Assembly: GCA_900555005.1 (NCBI GenBank)
Contig: USJM01000016.1
Span: 1-18,600 of the forward strand
Direction: 5' to 3'
Origin: an uncultured Lachnospiraceae bacterium
Lineage (GTDB): Bacteria > Bacillota_A > Clostridia > Lachnospirales > Lachnospiraceae
Length of the DNA stretch: 18,600 bases
The position numbers were made by a program, and so were the translations under genes. A model generated the notes under the pieces. That model did no database searches. It was not told where the DNA came from and was given only the letters and a program-made list of their open reading frames with translations. Positions 1-8,428 of the stretch are shown here, in pieces. The first letter of the stretch is position 1. The number at the start of each line of letters is the position of its first letter.

Positions 1-617
1 CGTGTCCAGCAGCTGGAAGGTCACCTCATCCTCCAGCTGCTGGGGATGGCGGTAATAGGCGAAGAAGGGGGCCAGAAACCGCTCCTCCCGGCCCGGGCAC
101 CGCTGCAGCAGGGAGTCCACGGCGAATTTCAGGGTATAGCGGATCCAGCGCTGGTGCTGGGGCATCAGCTTGTGGTCGGGATAGATGATCCTTTGCAGGT
201 ACAGCTTCCACTGGTCCAGGTCCGTGGGCACACCGGCGTCCGGGCGGCTGTCCGCCGGGCGCTCCTTGGCATAGCCCGCGTGGAACCCGGCGATGATCTC
301 CCCCAGCAGGGCCGCCGCCTGGCGGCGGATGTCCCCCTCCCGGTGCATCAGCAGCTCATACAGAAAGGCCAGGGTCTGGACCTTCTGGGGAATGTGCAGA
401 TACAGGGAGTAGGACTCGAACACCCCCAGATAGGCCCGCAGACGCCGCCAGTTGGTTTCGCCCCGGGCCTGCTCCAGCAGGGAGGCAAAGCTCCGCTGTC
501 CCGTCAGCCGGTGCATCAGGTCGATGTTGTGGCCCACGCACTGCATGGTCAGGGCGTCCAGGGCCTCCTGGTCCGTCATCAGGGCGGTGTGCTTCTCCGG
601 CCGGGGCGGGGTGGCGG
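1..617 (-). CDS. Unrecognised all-helical (HEAT-like) protein, internal fragment
   Basis: The minus strand is open from about 617 to the left edge, in the frame whose last codon is positions 3-1. The about 205 residues read like a soluble protein: strong use of Leu, Arg, Gln, Tyr and Trp in amphipathic helices, for example ALLGEIIAGFHAGYAKERP followed by a polar linker, then WKLYLQRIIYPDHKLMPQHQ. The helix-turn-helix pairs around an IRRQAAALLGEII stretch resemble a HEAT repeat. I do not recognise the family and assign no function. There is no start or stop codon in the fragment: the C-terminus lies beyond the window and the N-terminus is cut at the junction near 617. Codon third positions are almost all G or C, unlike the following genes. 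The overlapping plus-strand ORFs are low-complexity shadows. The coding call is firm; the fold is a guess. Confidence 0.6.
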
Positions 618-619
618 GC

Positions 620-1572
620 GAGGCACTGGATGCAGCGCGTCTGAATGCCTTCGCTCCGGCGCGCACAGCGGTGCACAGCTTCAGCGAGCAATTAGTGCCG
701 CAGGCACATAAGCTAAACAGCATGAATCCGTTCTGGTAGTGCATTGCGACAGCGTTGAGAAGGTCAATGCTGCGCTGCAGGCAGGTGCTGAACGCATTCT
801 CTTTGGCGGTGACTGCTTCAATCATCAGCTGCCGTCAGAGGCGGATTATGCTAAGGCTGCCAAGCTGGTGCGCAAGGCAGGCCGTCAGATGGCCTTTGCT
901 ACTCCGCGTATCATTAAAGAAGCACAGCTGGCATATTTCGATAAGCTCTTCACTCTGTGGGAAGAGCTGCAGCCGGATTTTGTTTACATCAACAACAACG
1001 GCCTGTGGCCCTTGGCGAAGAAGCATGCAGCGCTTAATTTGGTAGCAGATATGTCTTTGAACATCTTCAACAGTCAGACACTGCAGTTCTGGCAGGAGCA
1101 GGGCGCTGCAGGCGCAGTGCTCAGCCCCGAGCTGACTATGGCGCAGGTAGAGCATCTGGTGAGCGTCGGTCCGCTGCCGTTGGAGTGCATGATTCAGGGA
1201 CGTTTGGAAATGATGGTTTCCGAATACTGTGTAGGCGGCAGCTTCCTGGGTGCGCTGGATAAGGGTGCCTGCAAGTTTAACTGTGCAGAGCCTTTATTCC
1301 TGGGCGACCGTAAGGATGCACGCTTCCCGATTGTTACTGACCAGTTCTGCCGTATGCATATTCTGAACGCGCATGAGCTTTCGATGACTGCCAATGTGCA
1401 GCACATGGCGGAAGCAGGCGTGGCTGCGCTGAGAATAGACGGCCGTGATTACGATGCGGCACGTCTGGGCGAGCTTGTGGCACTGTACCGCAAGATTCTC
1501 GGCGGTGCGGTGGAGGCACCGGAAAATCTGCCGGGTACTACAAGAGGCCACTATTTCAGAGGAGTAATGTAA
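620..1572 (+). CDS. U32 family peptidase (DUF3656-type), 5'-truncated and frameshifted
   Basis: This is the C-terminal about 318 codons of a collagenase-like U32 protein. In the family these proteins carry Fe-S-binding cysteines, and some (E. coli RlhA) act in 23S rRNA C2501 hydroxylation. Reading starts at the junction in one frame (EALDAARLNAF..., typical of the linker before the second U32 domain). It hits TAG at 737 and continues in the next frame as VLVVHCDSVEKVNAAL. Adding one base in the CCG at 728-730 joins them cleanly. Visible hallmarks are the barrel start AGAERILFGGD, the GRLEMMVSEYC core, and cysteines in EYC, ACKFNC and QFCRMHI. Family members are usually 650-850 residues, so more than half is missing upstream. 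GTG at 739 only looks like a start; the homology runs upstream of it. A hairpin terminator follows at 1618. Confidence 0.8.
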
Positions 1573-1617
1573 AAGCAAATGTGAGCTTACTAAGCTGAGT
1601 AAATTGAATAAGCCAAA

Positions 1618-1650
1618 GCCCCTGTCGGCAATTGCCGGCAGGGGCCTTTT
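1618..1650 (+). terminator. Rho-independent terminator after the U32 gene
   Basis: A 12-bp stem (1618-1629 with 1634-1645, including one G-U pair) has the loop AATT and is followed by CTTTT. It lies 45 nt after the stop codon. The inner GGCAATTGCC is itself a palindrome, which stabilises the tip. Confidence 0.9.
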
Positions 1651-1673
1651 GTCGCATGTACAATTTGTTTGTC

Positions 1674-1693
1674 TAAGCATTTTTATATGCTTA
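1674..1693. repeat. Small inverted repeat in the helicase upstream region
   Basis: TAAGCAT (1674-1680) and ATGCTTA (1687-1693) form a 7-bp arm with a six-base AT-rich loop. It lies between the terminator and the helicase promoter. It could be a regulator site or a weak hairpin; no function can be assigned. The rest of 1651-1858 is AT-rich and holds no gene. Confidence 0.35.
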
Positions 1694-1760
1694 ATTATAA
1701 AAATCAGAGATAGTTTTCAGGCTATAGAAATCATATGCAGCAGAAAAATTTGCCTGCATC

Positions 1761-1790
1761 TTTCCGTTCCTGCCTGATTTATGATATAAT
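1761..1790 (+). promoter_or_regulatory. Likely promoter of the RNA helicase gene
   Basis: A perfect TATAAT at 1785-1790 has an upstream TG (1782-1783), giving an extended -10 element. The -35 is weak (TTTCCG at 1761-1766, 18-bp spacer), as is common with extended -10 promoters. The leader is about 60 nt and contains a short GACC-ATAA-GGTC hairpin at 1812-1823. It is followed by the purine-rich ribosome site just before ATG 1859. Confidence 0.65.
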
Positions 1791-1858
1791 ACTAAAGTTA
1801 TAGAGAAAAAAGACCATAAGGTCAGAAGATAAAATTTAGAGGAAAAGAGGAATGTGAA

Positions 1859-3115
1859 ATGACAAATGGATTTGCAGCCTTAAAGGTTTGTGCCCACACC
1901 GTAGAGCAACTTCAGAAAATGGGCATCAAAAAGCCGATGCCGGTACAGGAGCAAGCTATCCCGGCGCTGTTTGCCGGACGTGACGTAATTGCCCGTGCGC
2001 AGACAGGCACAGGCAAGACACTGGCTTTCCTGGTGCCGCTGGCAGAAAAAATCGATACTGCCAAAAGCTACGTGCAGGCTTTGGTAATTACGCCGACGCG
2101 TGAGCTGGCACAGCAGATTGCCACCGAAATGAAAAAAATTCTGGGCGAAAGCGATATCAAGGTGCTGGCTGTTACCGGCGGACGTGATTTCGAAACGCAA
2201 AAATATAAGCTGGAGGGACGCAGCCATGTGCTGATCGGTACTCCCGGACGCTTGCTGGACCATATCCGCAAGGGCAACACCGACCTTGGCGGTGTGCGCT
2301 ATCTGGTACTGGACGAGGTTGACGAAATGCTGCAGCAGGGCTTTATGGATGAAGCGCTGGAGCTGATTGCTATGACCGCGCCGGAGCATCAGACGATGCT
2401 TTGCTCCGCAACTCTGTCGGAAGAAGTGCGCAAGCTGGGACGCAAGCTGACGAAAAACTGCGCGCTGATTGATATCAATCCTGACCAGGCTACTGTTGAG
2501 AAAATCAAGCAAATTTGCCTGAAAACAACCGACGAATACAAGAATAAGGCTGTGGCAGCGCTCATTGACCGCCTGAATCCTTATCTGATGATTGTTTTCT
2601 GCATGAGCAAGGAGCGCACCAAGGAGCTGGGTGACTGGCTGGGCATGCAGGGCTACAACGTTGACGTGTTGCATGGCGAAATGTCTCCCGCCAAGCGCAA
2701 AACTGTTATGAAGGCCTTTCGTGATGCTAAAATTCAGATTCTTGTTGCCAGCGATCTGGCTGCCCGCGGTCTGGACGTTGAGGGCGTAACCCATGTTGTG
2801 AACTATGATATTCCGCATGATGTCGATTGGTATGTTCACCGCATCGGCCGTACCGGACGTGCAGGTAATGAGGGCGAAGCAATTACGCTTTATACTGCCG
2901 ACGAGGTTAAATGGCTGCGTAATATCGAAACCAAGCTGGGTATTCTTATGGAGCGCCAAAATCTGGAGGGCGGTGTTGTGGCACGTCGCGTTGCTGTGGC
3001 TGCCAAAAAGAAAAAGCCCGCAGGACCTAAGCGCGGACGTAATTCCGTTATTGACAAGCGCAAGGCTCCCAAAACCGGCAGCAACCGCCGTCAGGGTGCT
3101 AAAAAAGGCAAATAA
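1859..3115 (+). CDS. DEAD-box-type ATP-dependent RNA helicase (DEVD variant)
   Basis: An ATP-dependent RNA-unwinding enzyme of the cytoplasm (ribosome assembly or mRNA turnover in relatives such as CshA, RhlE and DeaD). All core motifs are visible: the Q motif around residues 4-34, motif I AQTGTGKT (47-54), Ia PTRELAQQ (79-86), Ib GTPGR (127-131), motif II DEVD (152-155), III SAT (183-185), IV (244-251), V ASDLAARGLDV (297-307) and VI HRIGRTGRAG (327-336). Residues about 380-418 are a Lys/Arg-rich tail, likely for RNA binding. At 418 aa it is a minimal two-RecA-domain helicase with no DbpA-type RNA-binding domain. Motif II has Val where DEAD proteins have Ala. The start is ATG 1859 with a purine-rich AGAGG upstream; an ATG-TGA pair at 1852-1857 precedes it. 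It is the only long gene in the window, besides the binding protein and fucosidase, without a frameshift. Confidence 0.93.
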   Translation: MTNGFAALKVCAHTVEQLQKMGIKKPMPVQEQAIPALFAGRDVIARAQTGTGKTLAFLVPLAEKIDTAKSYVQALVITPTRELAQQIATEMKKILGESDIKVLAVTGGRDFETQKYKLEGRSHVLIGTPGRLLDHIRKGNTDLGGVRYLVLDEVDEMLQQGFMDEALELIAMTAPEHQTMLCSATLSEEVRKLGRKLTKNCALIDINPDQATVEKIKQICLKTTDEYKNKAVAALIDRLNPYLMIVFCMSKERTKELGDWLGMQGYNVDVLHGEMSPAKRKTVMKAFRDAKIQILVASDLAARGLDVEGVTHVVNYDIPHDVDWYVHRIGRTGRAGNEGEAITLYTADEVKWLRNIETKLGILMERQNLEGGVVARRVAVAAKKKKPAGPKRGRNSVIDKRKAPKTGSNRRQGAKKGK

Positions 3116-3150
3116 GCCTGCTTTTAATTTTTCATAATAAGACTTTAAAC

Positions 3151-3191
3151 ATGGATGCTTCTTTTGATTTACAGAGAGGCATCCATTTTTT
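3151..3191 (+). terminator. Rho-independent terminator after the helicase gene
   Basis: ATGGATGC (3151-3158) pairs with GCATCCAT (3179-3186). Six more base pairs including G-U pairs extend inward (3159-3164 with 3173-3178). A run of six T closes it at 3186-3191. It starts 36 nt after the helicase stop codon. Confidence 0.88.
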
Positions 3192-3240
3192 CTTGTGTTG
3201 CAGAAGAATGTAACTTATGAGCCAATGTGCATTTTTTATC

Positions 3241-3270
3241 TTTTCAAGTATAGAAAAAATATGGTAAAAT
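3241..3270 (+). promoter_or_regulatory. Candidate promoter of the molybdenum hydroxylase operon
   Basis: TTTTCA (3241-3246) and TAAAAT (3265-3270) are separated by 18 bp. An overlapping TATAAT at 3270-3275 is an alternative -10. The region is AT-rich, follows the terminator, and precedes a strong ribosome site AGGAGGG (3303-3309) seven bases before ATG 3316. The exact -10 is uncertain. Confidence 0.5.
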
Positions 3271-3315
3271 ATAATGGAATAGGTATGCAATAAAAAAAGA
3301 ACAGGAGGGCAGTAT

Positions 3316-4106
3316 ATGTTGACAATTCGTGAATATAAGCAGGCAGCAACGCTGGAGGAGGCCTGGCAGCTGAACCAGAAGCGTCCTAACCGCGTGCTTG
3401 GCGGTATGCTGTGGATGCGCCTGAGCAAGGGCAATGTGCAGACAGCGATTGATTTGTCGGCTTTAGGCCTTGATACAATAGAGGAAACAGAAACGGAATT
3501 CCGCATCGGTGCGATGGTGAGCTTGCGCCGGCTGGAGCTGCATGAAGGCTTTACCGCCTACAGTGAGGGAGCAAATAAGGAGGCGCTGCGCCATATTGTA
3601 GGTGTGCAGTTTCGCAATCTTGCTACCGTAGGCGGCAGTGTGTTCGGACGCTTCGGCTTTTCGGATGTGCTGACCTTGCTTTTGATTATGGACAGCTATG
3701 TAGAATTATACAAGGGCGGTATTGTGCCGCTGGCAGATTTTGTGAATATGCCGTATGACAGAGATATTCTGGTGCGCGTTATCGTCAAAAAGACAGCAGC
3801 GCATTACAGCTATAAATCCGTGCGCATCAGCAAAACCGACTTTCCGGTGCTGACCTGCGCGGCGGCGCTGACGCAGGAAGGCTGCAGGCCGCAGTGGGCG
3901 CACGCCCGGCGAAGGCAGCGCTGGTGAAGGATGCAGAGCAGCTCGCAACTCTGCCTATGACTGCAGAGAAGGCGCAGGCCTTTGCTGAATATGCTGCAGA
4001 CTTACTGCCGACGGAAAGCAACCCGCGTGGCAGTGCTGCTTACCGCACGCATCTGATTAAGGTGCTGACTGCAAGATGTTTAACGGAATTGGGAGGTAAG
4101 GCCTGA
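3316..4106 (+). CDS. Molybdenum hydroxylase FAD-binding subunit (xanthine dehydrogenase family), frameshifted
   Basis: The electron-transfer flavin subunit of a three-part xanthine dehydrogenase/aldehyde oxidase-type enzyme. It passes electrons from the Fe-S subunit to an acceptor. FAD-site features are VLGGMLWMRL (27-36, the usual AGGT loop with Met-Leu) and FRNLATVGGSV (99-109). The first frame ends in the nonsense tail WAHARRRQRW. Adding one C at 3882 (GGC-CTG instead of GGCTG) restores LQAAVGARPAKAALV, the conserved C-terminal-domain start, and runs to TGA 4104-4106. The repaired length is 263 aa, slightly short of the usual 280-290. It begins the operon, and its stop overlaps the next start by one base (TGATG), so the two are probably translationally coupled. 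Confidence 0.85.
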
Positions 4107-4573
4107 TGGAGATAACCTTAACCTTAAATGGCAAAAAGCTGACCCGTATGGTGGAGGCTGATACAGTTTTACTCGATTTTCTGCGCAAGGAAGGCTGCTA
4201 CAGCGTGAAGCGCGGCTGTGACACTACCAACTGCGGTTTGTGCACTGTATTTATGGATGATAAGCCGGTGCTTTCCTGTGCTATTCTGGCAGCGCGTGCT
4301 GCAGGCCACAGCATCGTAACGATGGAAGGACTGCAGCAGGAGGCAGCACAGTTCGGTGCATTTATTGCAGACCAAGGCGCGGAGCAGTGCGGCTTCTGCA
4401 ACCCCGGCATGATTATGAACGCTATCGCGCTGCTGCGTGAAAACAGCGAGCCTACGGAAGCAGAAATCAAGGAATTCCTGGCAGGAAACCTATGCCGTTG
4501 CTCCGGCTATGAGGGACAGCTGCGCGGAATCCAGAATTTCATCGCCTGGAAAAAAACTCAGGCGCAGGCATAA
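4106..4573 (+). CDS. Molybdenum hydroxylase 2Fe-2S subunit
   Basis: The 155-aa iron-sulphur subunit, intact and of normal length. The N-terminal plant-ferredoxin-like cluster is bound by C38, C43, C46 and C58 (GCDTTNCGLC, then a distant Cys). The helical C-terminal cluster is bound by C95, C98 (QCGFCNPG) and C130, C132 (NLCRCSGY). All eight ligands are present. It relays electrons from the Mo site to the FAD subunit. It starts inside the stop of the FAD gene. It ends in TAA at 4571-4573, directly against the ribosome site of the Mo-subunit gene. The order FAD, FeS, Mo differs from E. coli xdhABC (Mo, FAD, FeS) and resembles coxMSL. Confidence 0.94.
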   Translation: MEITLTLNGKKLTRMVEADTVLLDFLRKEGCYSVKRGCDTTNCGLCTVFMDDKPVLSCAILAARAAGHSIVTMEGLQQEAAQFGAFIADQGAEQCGFCNPGMIMNAIALLRENSEPTEAEIKEFLAGNLCRCSGYEGQLRGIQNFIAWKKTQAQA

Positions 4574-4588
4574 GGAGGGGAGCTGCAG

Positions 4589-6866
4589 ATGAAAATAGTT
4601 AACCAATCCTACCGCAAAAAGGATGCTATGCAGCTGGTGACAGGCCAGCCTGTCTACACCGATGACCTGGTGCCGAACGACTGCCTGCTTGTCAAGGTGC
4701 TGCGTTCTCCGCATGCGAATGCAATTATTGAAAGCATCAATACCGCTATTGCAGCGAAGGTGCCTGATATCGAAGCAATTTATACCTGGGAGGATGTGGA
4801 CCAGGACGGTGAGCGCTGCACCTACGCAGGCCAGACCTATCCCGAGCCAAGTCCCTACGACCGCCTGCTGCTCGACCGCCATGTACGCTTTGTGGGTGAC
4901 ATCGTAGCGATTGTTGCCGGCAAAACGGAAAAGGCTGTCGACAAGGCGCTGTCTTTGATTAAAGTAAACTATCAGCTGCTGGATGCAGTGCTTGACTTCC
5001 GCACTGCGCTGGATAACCCTGTGCTCGTGCATCCAGAGGATACCTGGAAGGCGAACTGCCCGGTTGGTGCCGACAATAAGCGCAACCTGTGTGCCCATGA
5101 GGTTATCGAGGACGGTGAGGTTGATAAGATTCTGGCGGAATGCGATGTTGTTATCGACCAGACAACTCACACCAAGGCTGTGCAGCAGGATATGATGGAG
5201 CCTTTCGTAACCTATTGCTCTATTGATACCTACGGCCGTTTGAATGTCCTCAGCTCTACGCAGATTGTTTTCCACTGCCGCCGCATTATTGCAAATGCGC
5301 TGCATATCCCCAAAACTATGGTACGCGTGGTTAAACCGCGTATCGGTGGCGGCTTCGGCGCTAAGCAGAGCTGTGTAAGCGAAATGTATCCGGCCTTTGT
5401 TACCTGGAAAACCAATAAGCCGAGTAAGATGATTTTCTCGCGTTATGAATGTCATATAGCTTCCAGCCCGCGCACGAGATGGAGGTGCGCGTGCGTCTTG
5501 GTGCTACTAAAGAAGGCAAAATCCGCGCGATTGATTTATATACTCTTTCCAATACCGGTGCTTACGGCGAGCATGGTCCTACGACCGTCGGCCTTTCCGT
5601 CACAAGTCTATTCCTCTGTACCGTACCGAGGCCTTCCGCTTCGGCTTTGACGTAGTTTACACCAACCTGCAGGCTGCAGGTGCTTATCGCGGTTACGGCG
5701 CTCCTCAGGGTATTTTTGCTGTGGAGTCCGCTGTGAACGAGCTGGCAGCACGCCTGAAGATGGACCCGATTAAGCTGCGTGAGATGAATATTACGCGTGA
5801 GGGCGATATTATGCCTGCTTATTATGGTGCGCCTAATACAAGCTGCGCGCTGGACCGCTGCCTGGAGCAGGTACGCGAGATGAGCGGCTGGGAGCAGAAG
5901 TTCCCGCTGCAGCAGCTGCCTGACGGCAAGGTACGCACAATGGGCGTAGCTATTGCAATGCAGGGCAGCTCCATTCCTTACTGCGATGTCGGCGGTGCTA
6001 CTCTCAAAATCAACGATGAGGGACATTACACACTGCTGATCGGTGCTGCCGATATGGGCACCGGCTGCGATACCGTTCTGGCGCAGATGGCAGCAGAGGT
6101 TTTGGAATGTGATTACGATAACATTACCGTATTCGGTGCGGATACCGACGCGTCTCCCTATGACTCCGGTTCCTACGCATCCAGTACAACATATATTACC
6201 GGTAAGGCCGTAGAAATCTGCGCACAGCGTTTGCGCGGCAAGATTTGCCAATTAGGCGCACGCCTGCTGGAATGCGGCACGGACCAGGTTGTCTTTGACG
6301 GACGCGAGGTGCGTGATACCGTCAGCGACAAGGCTGTAAGCCTCTTTGATATCGCCACCGCTTCTATGGTGAATAACGATATCGCTTTGGAAGAAACCGT
6401 GGAGCAGAACAGTGTACTGTCCCCACCGCCGTTTATGGCCGGTGTGGCTGAGGTTGAAACCGACCTGCTGACAGGTGAGGCACAGGTTGTGAACTTCTAC
6501 GCATCTGTTGACTGCGGTACTCCGGTTAACCCGCATCTGGCGAAGGTGCAGACCGAGGGCGGCATTCTGCAGGGCATCGGCATGGCGCTGATGGAAAACG
6601 TAACCTACAGCCCCAAGGGACGTATTTACGAAAACTCCTTCATGCAATATAAGGTTCCCTGCCGTGAGGATATCGGTCATATCTATGTTGACTTTGCCAG
6701 CAGCTATGAGGAAAGCGGTCCCTTCGGTGCCAAATCCGTGGGCGAGCTGGTAATCAATACTCCGGCTCCGGCGATTGCCGACGCAATTTATCAGGCAACC
6801 GGCAAGCGCTTTATGACTTTGCCGATTACCCCGGAAAAAATTGCTATGGGCGTTGACGAAGAATAA
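4589..6866 (+). CDS. Molybdenum hydroxylase Mo-cofactor subunit (xanthine dehydrogenase-like), two frameshifts
   Basis: The catalytic subunit that binds molybdopterin cytosine dinucleotide and hydroxylates a purine, aldehyde or N-heterocycle. AGGAGGGG (4573-4580) sets ATG 4589. Seen: a small N-terminal domain (PVYTDDLV...), GGGFGAK (253-259), GAYRGYGAPQG near residue 364, and GPFGAKSVGE, whose Glu (about E720) is the expected catalytic base. Two single-base losses break it. One is at the CGCAC at 5471-5475 (repair gives SSPRHEMEVRVRLGA). The other is at TCCGTC near 5599 (repair gives LSGHKSIPLYRTEAF). The repaired protein is 759 aa, normal for the family. GAYRGYGAPQG is xanthine-dehydrogenase-like, and the AYRCSFR loop of CO dehydrogenase is absent. 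The substrate cannot be fixed from sequence. No cofactor-insertion genes (xdhC/mocA-type) lie nearby. Confidence 0.9.
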
Positions 6867-6938
6867 GATTTTTATAAGCTGAAAACAACCTTCCATGTGT
6901 TAAAATAGACAAAGAATATCGAATGGAGGGTGTTTTGT
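6867..6938. other. Spacer at a change of sequence style; no terminator seen
   Basis: These 72 bases are AT-rich and separate block B from block C. No terminator hairpin follows the hydroxylase, although both other transcription units in block B end in strong ones. TAAAAT at 6901-6906 with CTGAAA at 6879-6884 could be a weak promoter. GGAGGG (6925-6930) is the ribosome site of the next gene. Confidence 0.4.
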
Positions 6939-8302
6939 ATGAAAAAATTGACAAGCAGGGTCATCTGGCTGTTTGCAGTCGGACAGCTTGGCTGGAGTAT
7001 TCTTTCTGCACTGGTGACGAACTGGATCATCACGTTCTATGAGCCGGATACGGAGATGCTGAAGGCAGGACAGACGCTGTTTCTGCCGCAGGGACGCGTG
7101 ATTCTGGGTATGTTTACAATTCTGGGCGGGATCTATGCGCTGGGTCGTGTGTTCGACGCAGTCACGGACCCCTGGATTGCGAATCGATCGGACAGGAGCC
7201 GGAACCCGAAGGGAAGACGGCTCCCATTTATGAGAAGAGCGGCGCTGCCGCTGGCTGTGGTGACGGTTCTGGTGTACTGCGCGCCGGTAAATGGACAGAG
7301 CCCGGTCAATGGTGTCTGGGTGCTTGTCATGATGCTGCTTTTTTATCTGTTCATGACGCTGTACTGTACGCCTTATAACGCGCTGATTGCGGAGCTGCCG
7401 AAGAACCAGGAGGAGCTGACGAGACTGTCAACCGCGATCTCCTTCACCTTTATCTTCGGAAGCGCACTTGGCTATGCCTGCCCGTTCATCTGGGGCGCAC
7501 TCACACCGGCGCTTGGAAGAGTCCTTGCGATTCGCGTGACGTTCACTGTGCTGGCTGTCATCGCACTTGTCTGCCTCTGGTGCCGACCTTCACCATCCGG
7601 GAGCAGGACTATGTGGAAATCAAGCCGGTGAGCGGCAATGCATTCCAGTCTCTTGCAAAGACATTCAAGAACAGAGATTTCCGCGTATTTGTCGGATCGG
7701 ACGTGTGCTACTGGGTGGCGGTCACGATGTTCCAGTCCGGCCTGAATTTCTTTGTCACCTCGCTGATGAAGCTCCCGGAGACGATGAACACGGTGCTTTA
7801 TATCGGGATGACGCTGATTTCCGTCGCTCTTTATATGGTTGTGGGAAAACTGTCCCGAAAGATCACGAAGAAGAAAATGATCGTCTGGGCGTTCATCGAG
7901 TTTTCAGCTGTCTATCTCATCACCGCAGTTTCAACCGGGCAGACTGGAACGAACAAGGGGATGGTTTTCGGCGTTCTGGTCATGGTCATCGCGGCGCCGT
8001 CGATGGCGATCCTCGGGATTCTTCCGCAGACAGTCGTGGCGGATATCGCCCGCAGCGATGAGATCACGACGGGAGAGAACCACGACGGCATGTTCTTCGC
8101 GGCGCGGACCTTTGCAATGAAGATGGGACAGAGCCTGGCAGCGCTTCTGTTTACAAGCCTTGCGACAATCGGAAGAAGCGCAGGGACAGGCTACCGGATC
8201 GCAGCCGTGTCCTCGACAGTCCTTTGTCTGCTGGCGGCTGTCCTGATGAGCCGCTATGATGAAAAGAAAGTGATGGCGGAGCTGCAGAAGGCAGAGCAGT
8301 GA
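6939..8302 (+). CDS. GPH-family sugar/cation symporter (MFS), frameshifted
   Basis: A 12-helix inner-membrane transporter of the glycoside-pentoside-hexuronide (MelB-like) family, which moves sugars with Na+ or H+. ATG 6939 is chosen because GGAGGG (6925-6930) sits eight bases before it; an in-frame GTG at 6930 lies inside that site. The family motif GRVFDAVTDPWIANRSD (69-85) is clear, with Asp73 and Asp77 in the usual cation-site helix, followed by the basic loop KGRRLPFMRR (91-100). YNALIAELPKNQEELTRL marks the next conserved loop. The first frame runs off at 7577. Adding one C (CTC-CTG instead of CTCTG) restores ALVCLLVPTFTIREQDYVE. The repaired length is 454 aa, typical. The substrate is unknown; the nearby fucosidase cluster makes a sugar plausible. 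Confidence 0.87.
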
Positions 8303-8319
8303 GAGCGGGCTTTCCCCAT

Positions 8320-8338
8320 CAGGCGGCTTTGCCGGCTG
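8320..8338 (+). terminator. Weak hairpin after the symporter gene
   Basis: CAGGCGGC (8320-8327) faces GCCGGCTG (8331-8338) with one mismatch and a TTT loop. There is no T-tract after it, so termination would be inefficient or factor-dependent. Confidence 0.3.
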
Positions 8339-8342
8339 AACG

Positions 8343-8372
8343 TTTACAAAGATACCCTTCGTCTGATATGAT
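8343..8372 (+). promoter_or_regulatory. Promoter of the glycosyltransferase-nitroreductase unit
   Basis: TTTACA (8343-8348) and TATGAT (8367-8372) are 18 bp apart, with an extended -10 TG at 8364-8365. The transcript would start near 8379. GACGTT (8373-8378) and AACGTC (8397-8402) form an imperfect hairpin just below, which may affect the start of the transcript. AAGGAGG (8414-8420) follows. Confidence 0.65.
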
Positions 8373-8428
8373 GACGTTGGTGTGAATCCCACGAAGAACG
8401 TCAGGTATGCAGGAAGGAGGTGCAGGAC

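Noticed and set aside
46..739. Plus-strand ORFs of 221 and 95 aa in the left block
   Set aside because: They are Gly/Pro/Gln-rich shadows of the minus-strand protein. Only the last about 35 codons of the 95-aa frame are real, as part of the U32 gene.
728..742. Programmed frameshifting as the cause of the broken frames
   Set aside because: The sites lack slippery heptamers with downstream structure, occur in many unrelated genes, and always lose one base in a homopolymer. Sequencing error explains them better.
1880..2959. 359-aa minus-strand ORF opposite the helicase
   Set aside because: It is an antisense shadow of a gene with all helicase motifs. Its own translation has no family motifs and no ribosome site.
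8373..8402. GACGTT/AACGTC repeat as a riboswitch
   Set aside because: Only six outer pairs and a weak interior, with a leader too short for a known riboswitch class.
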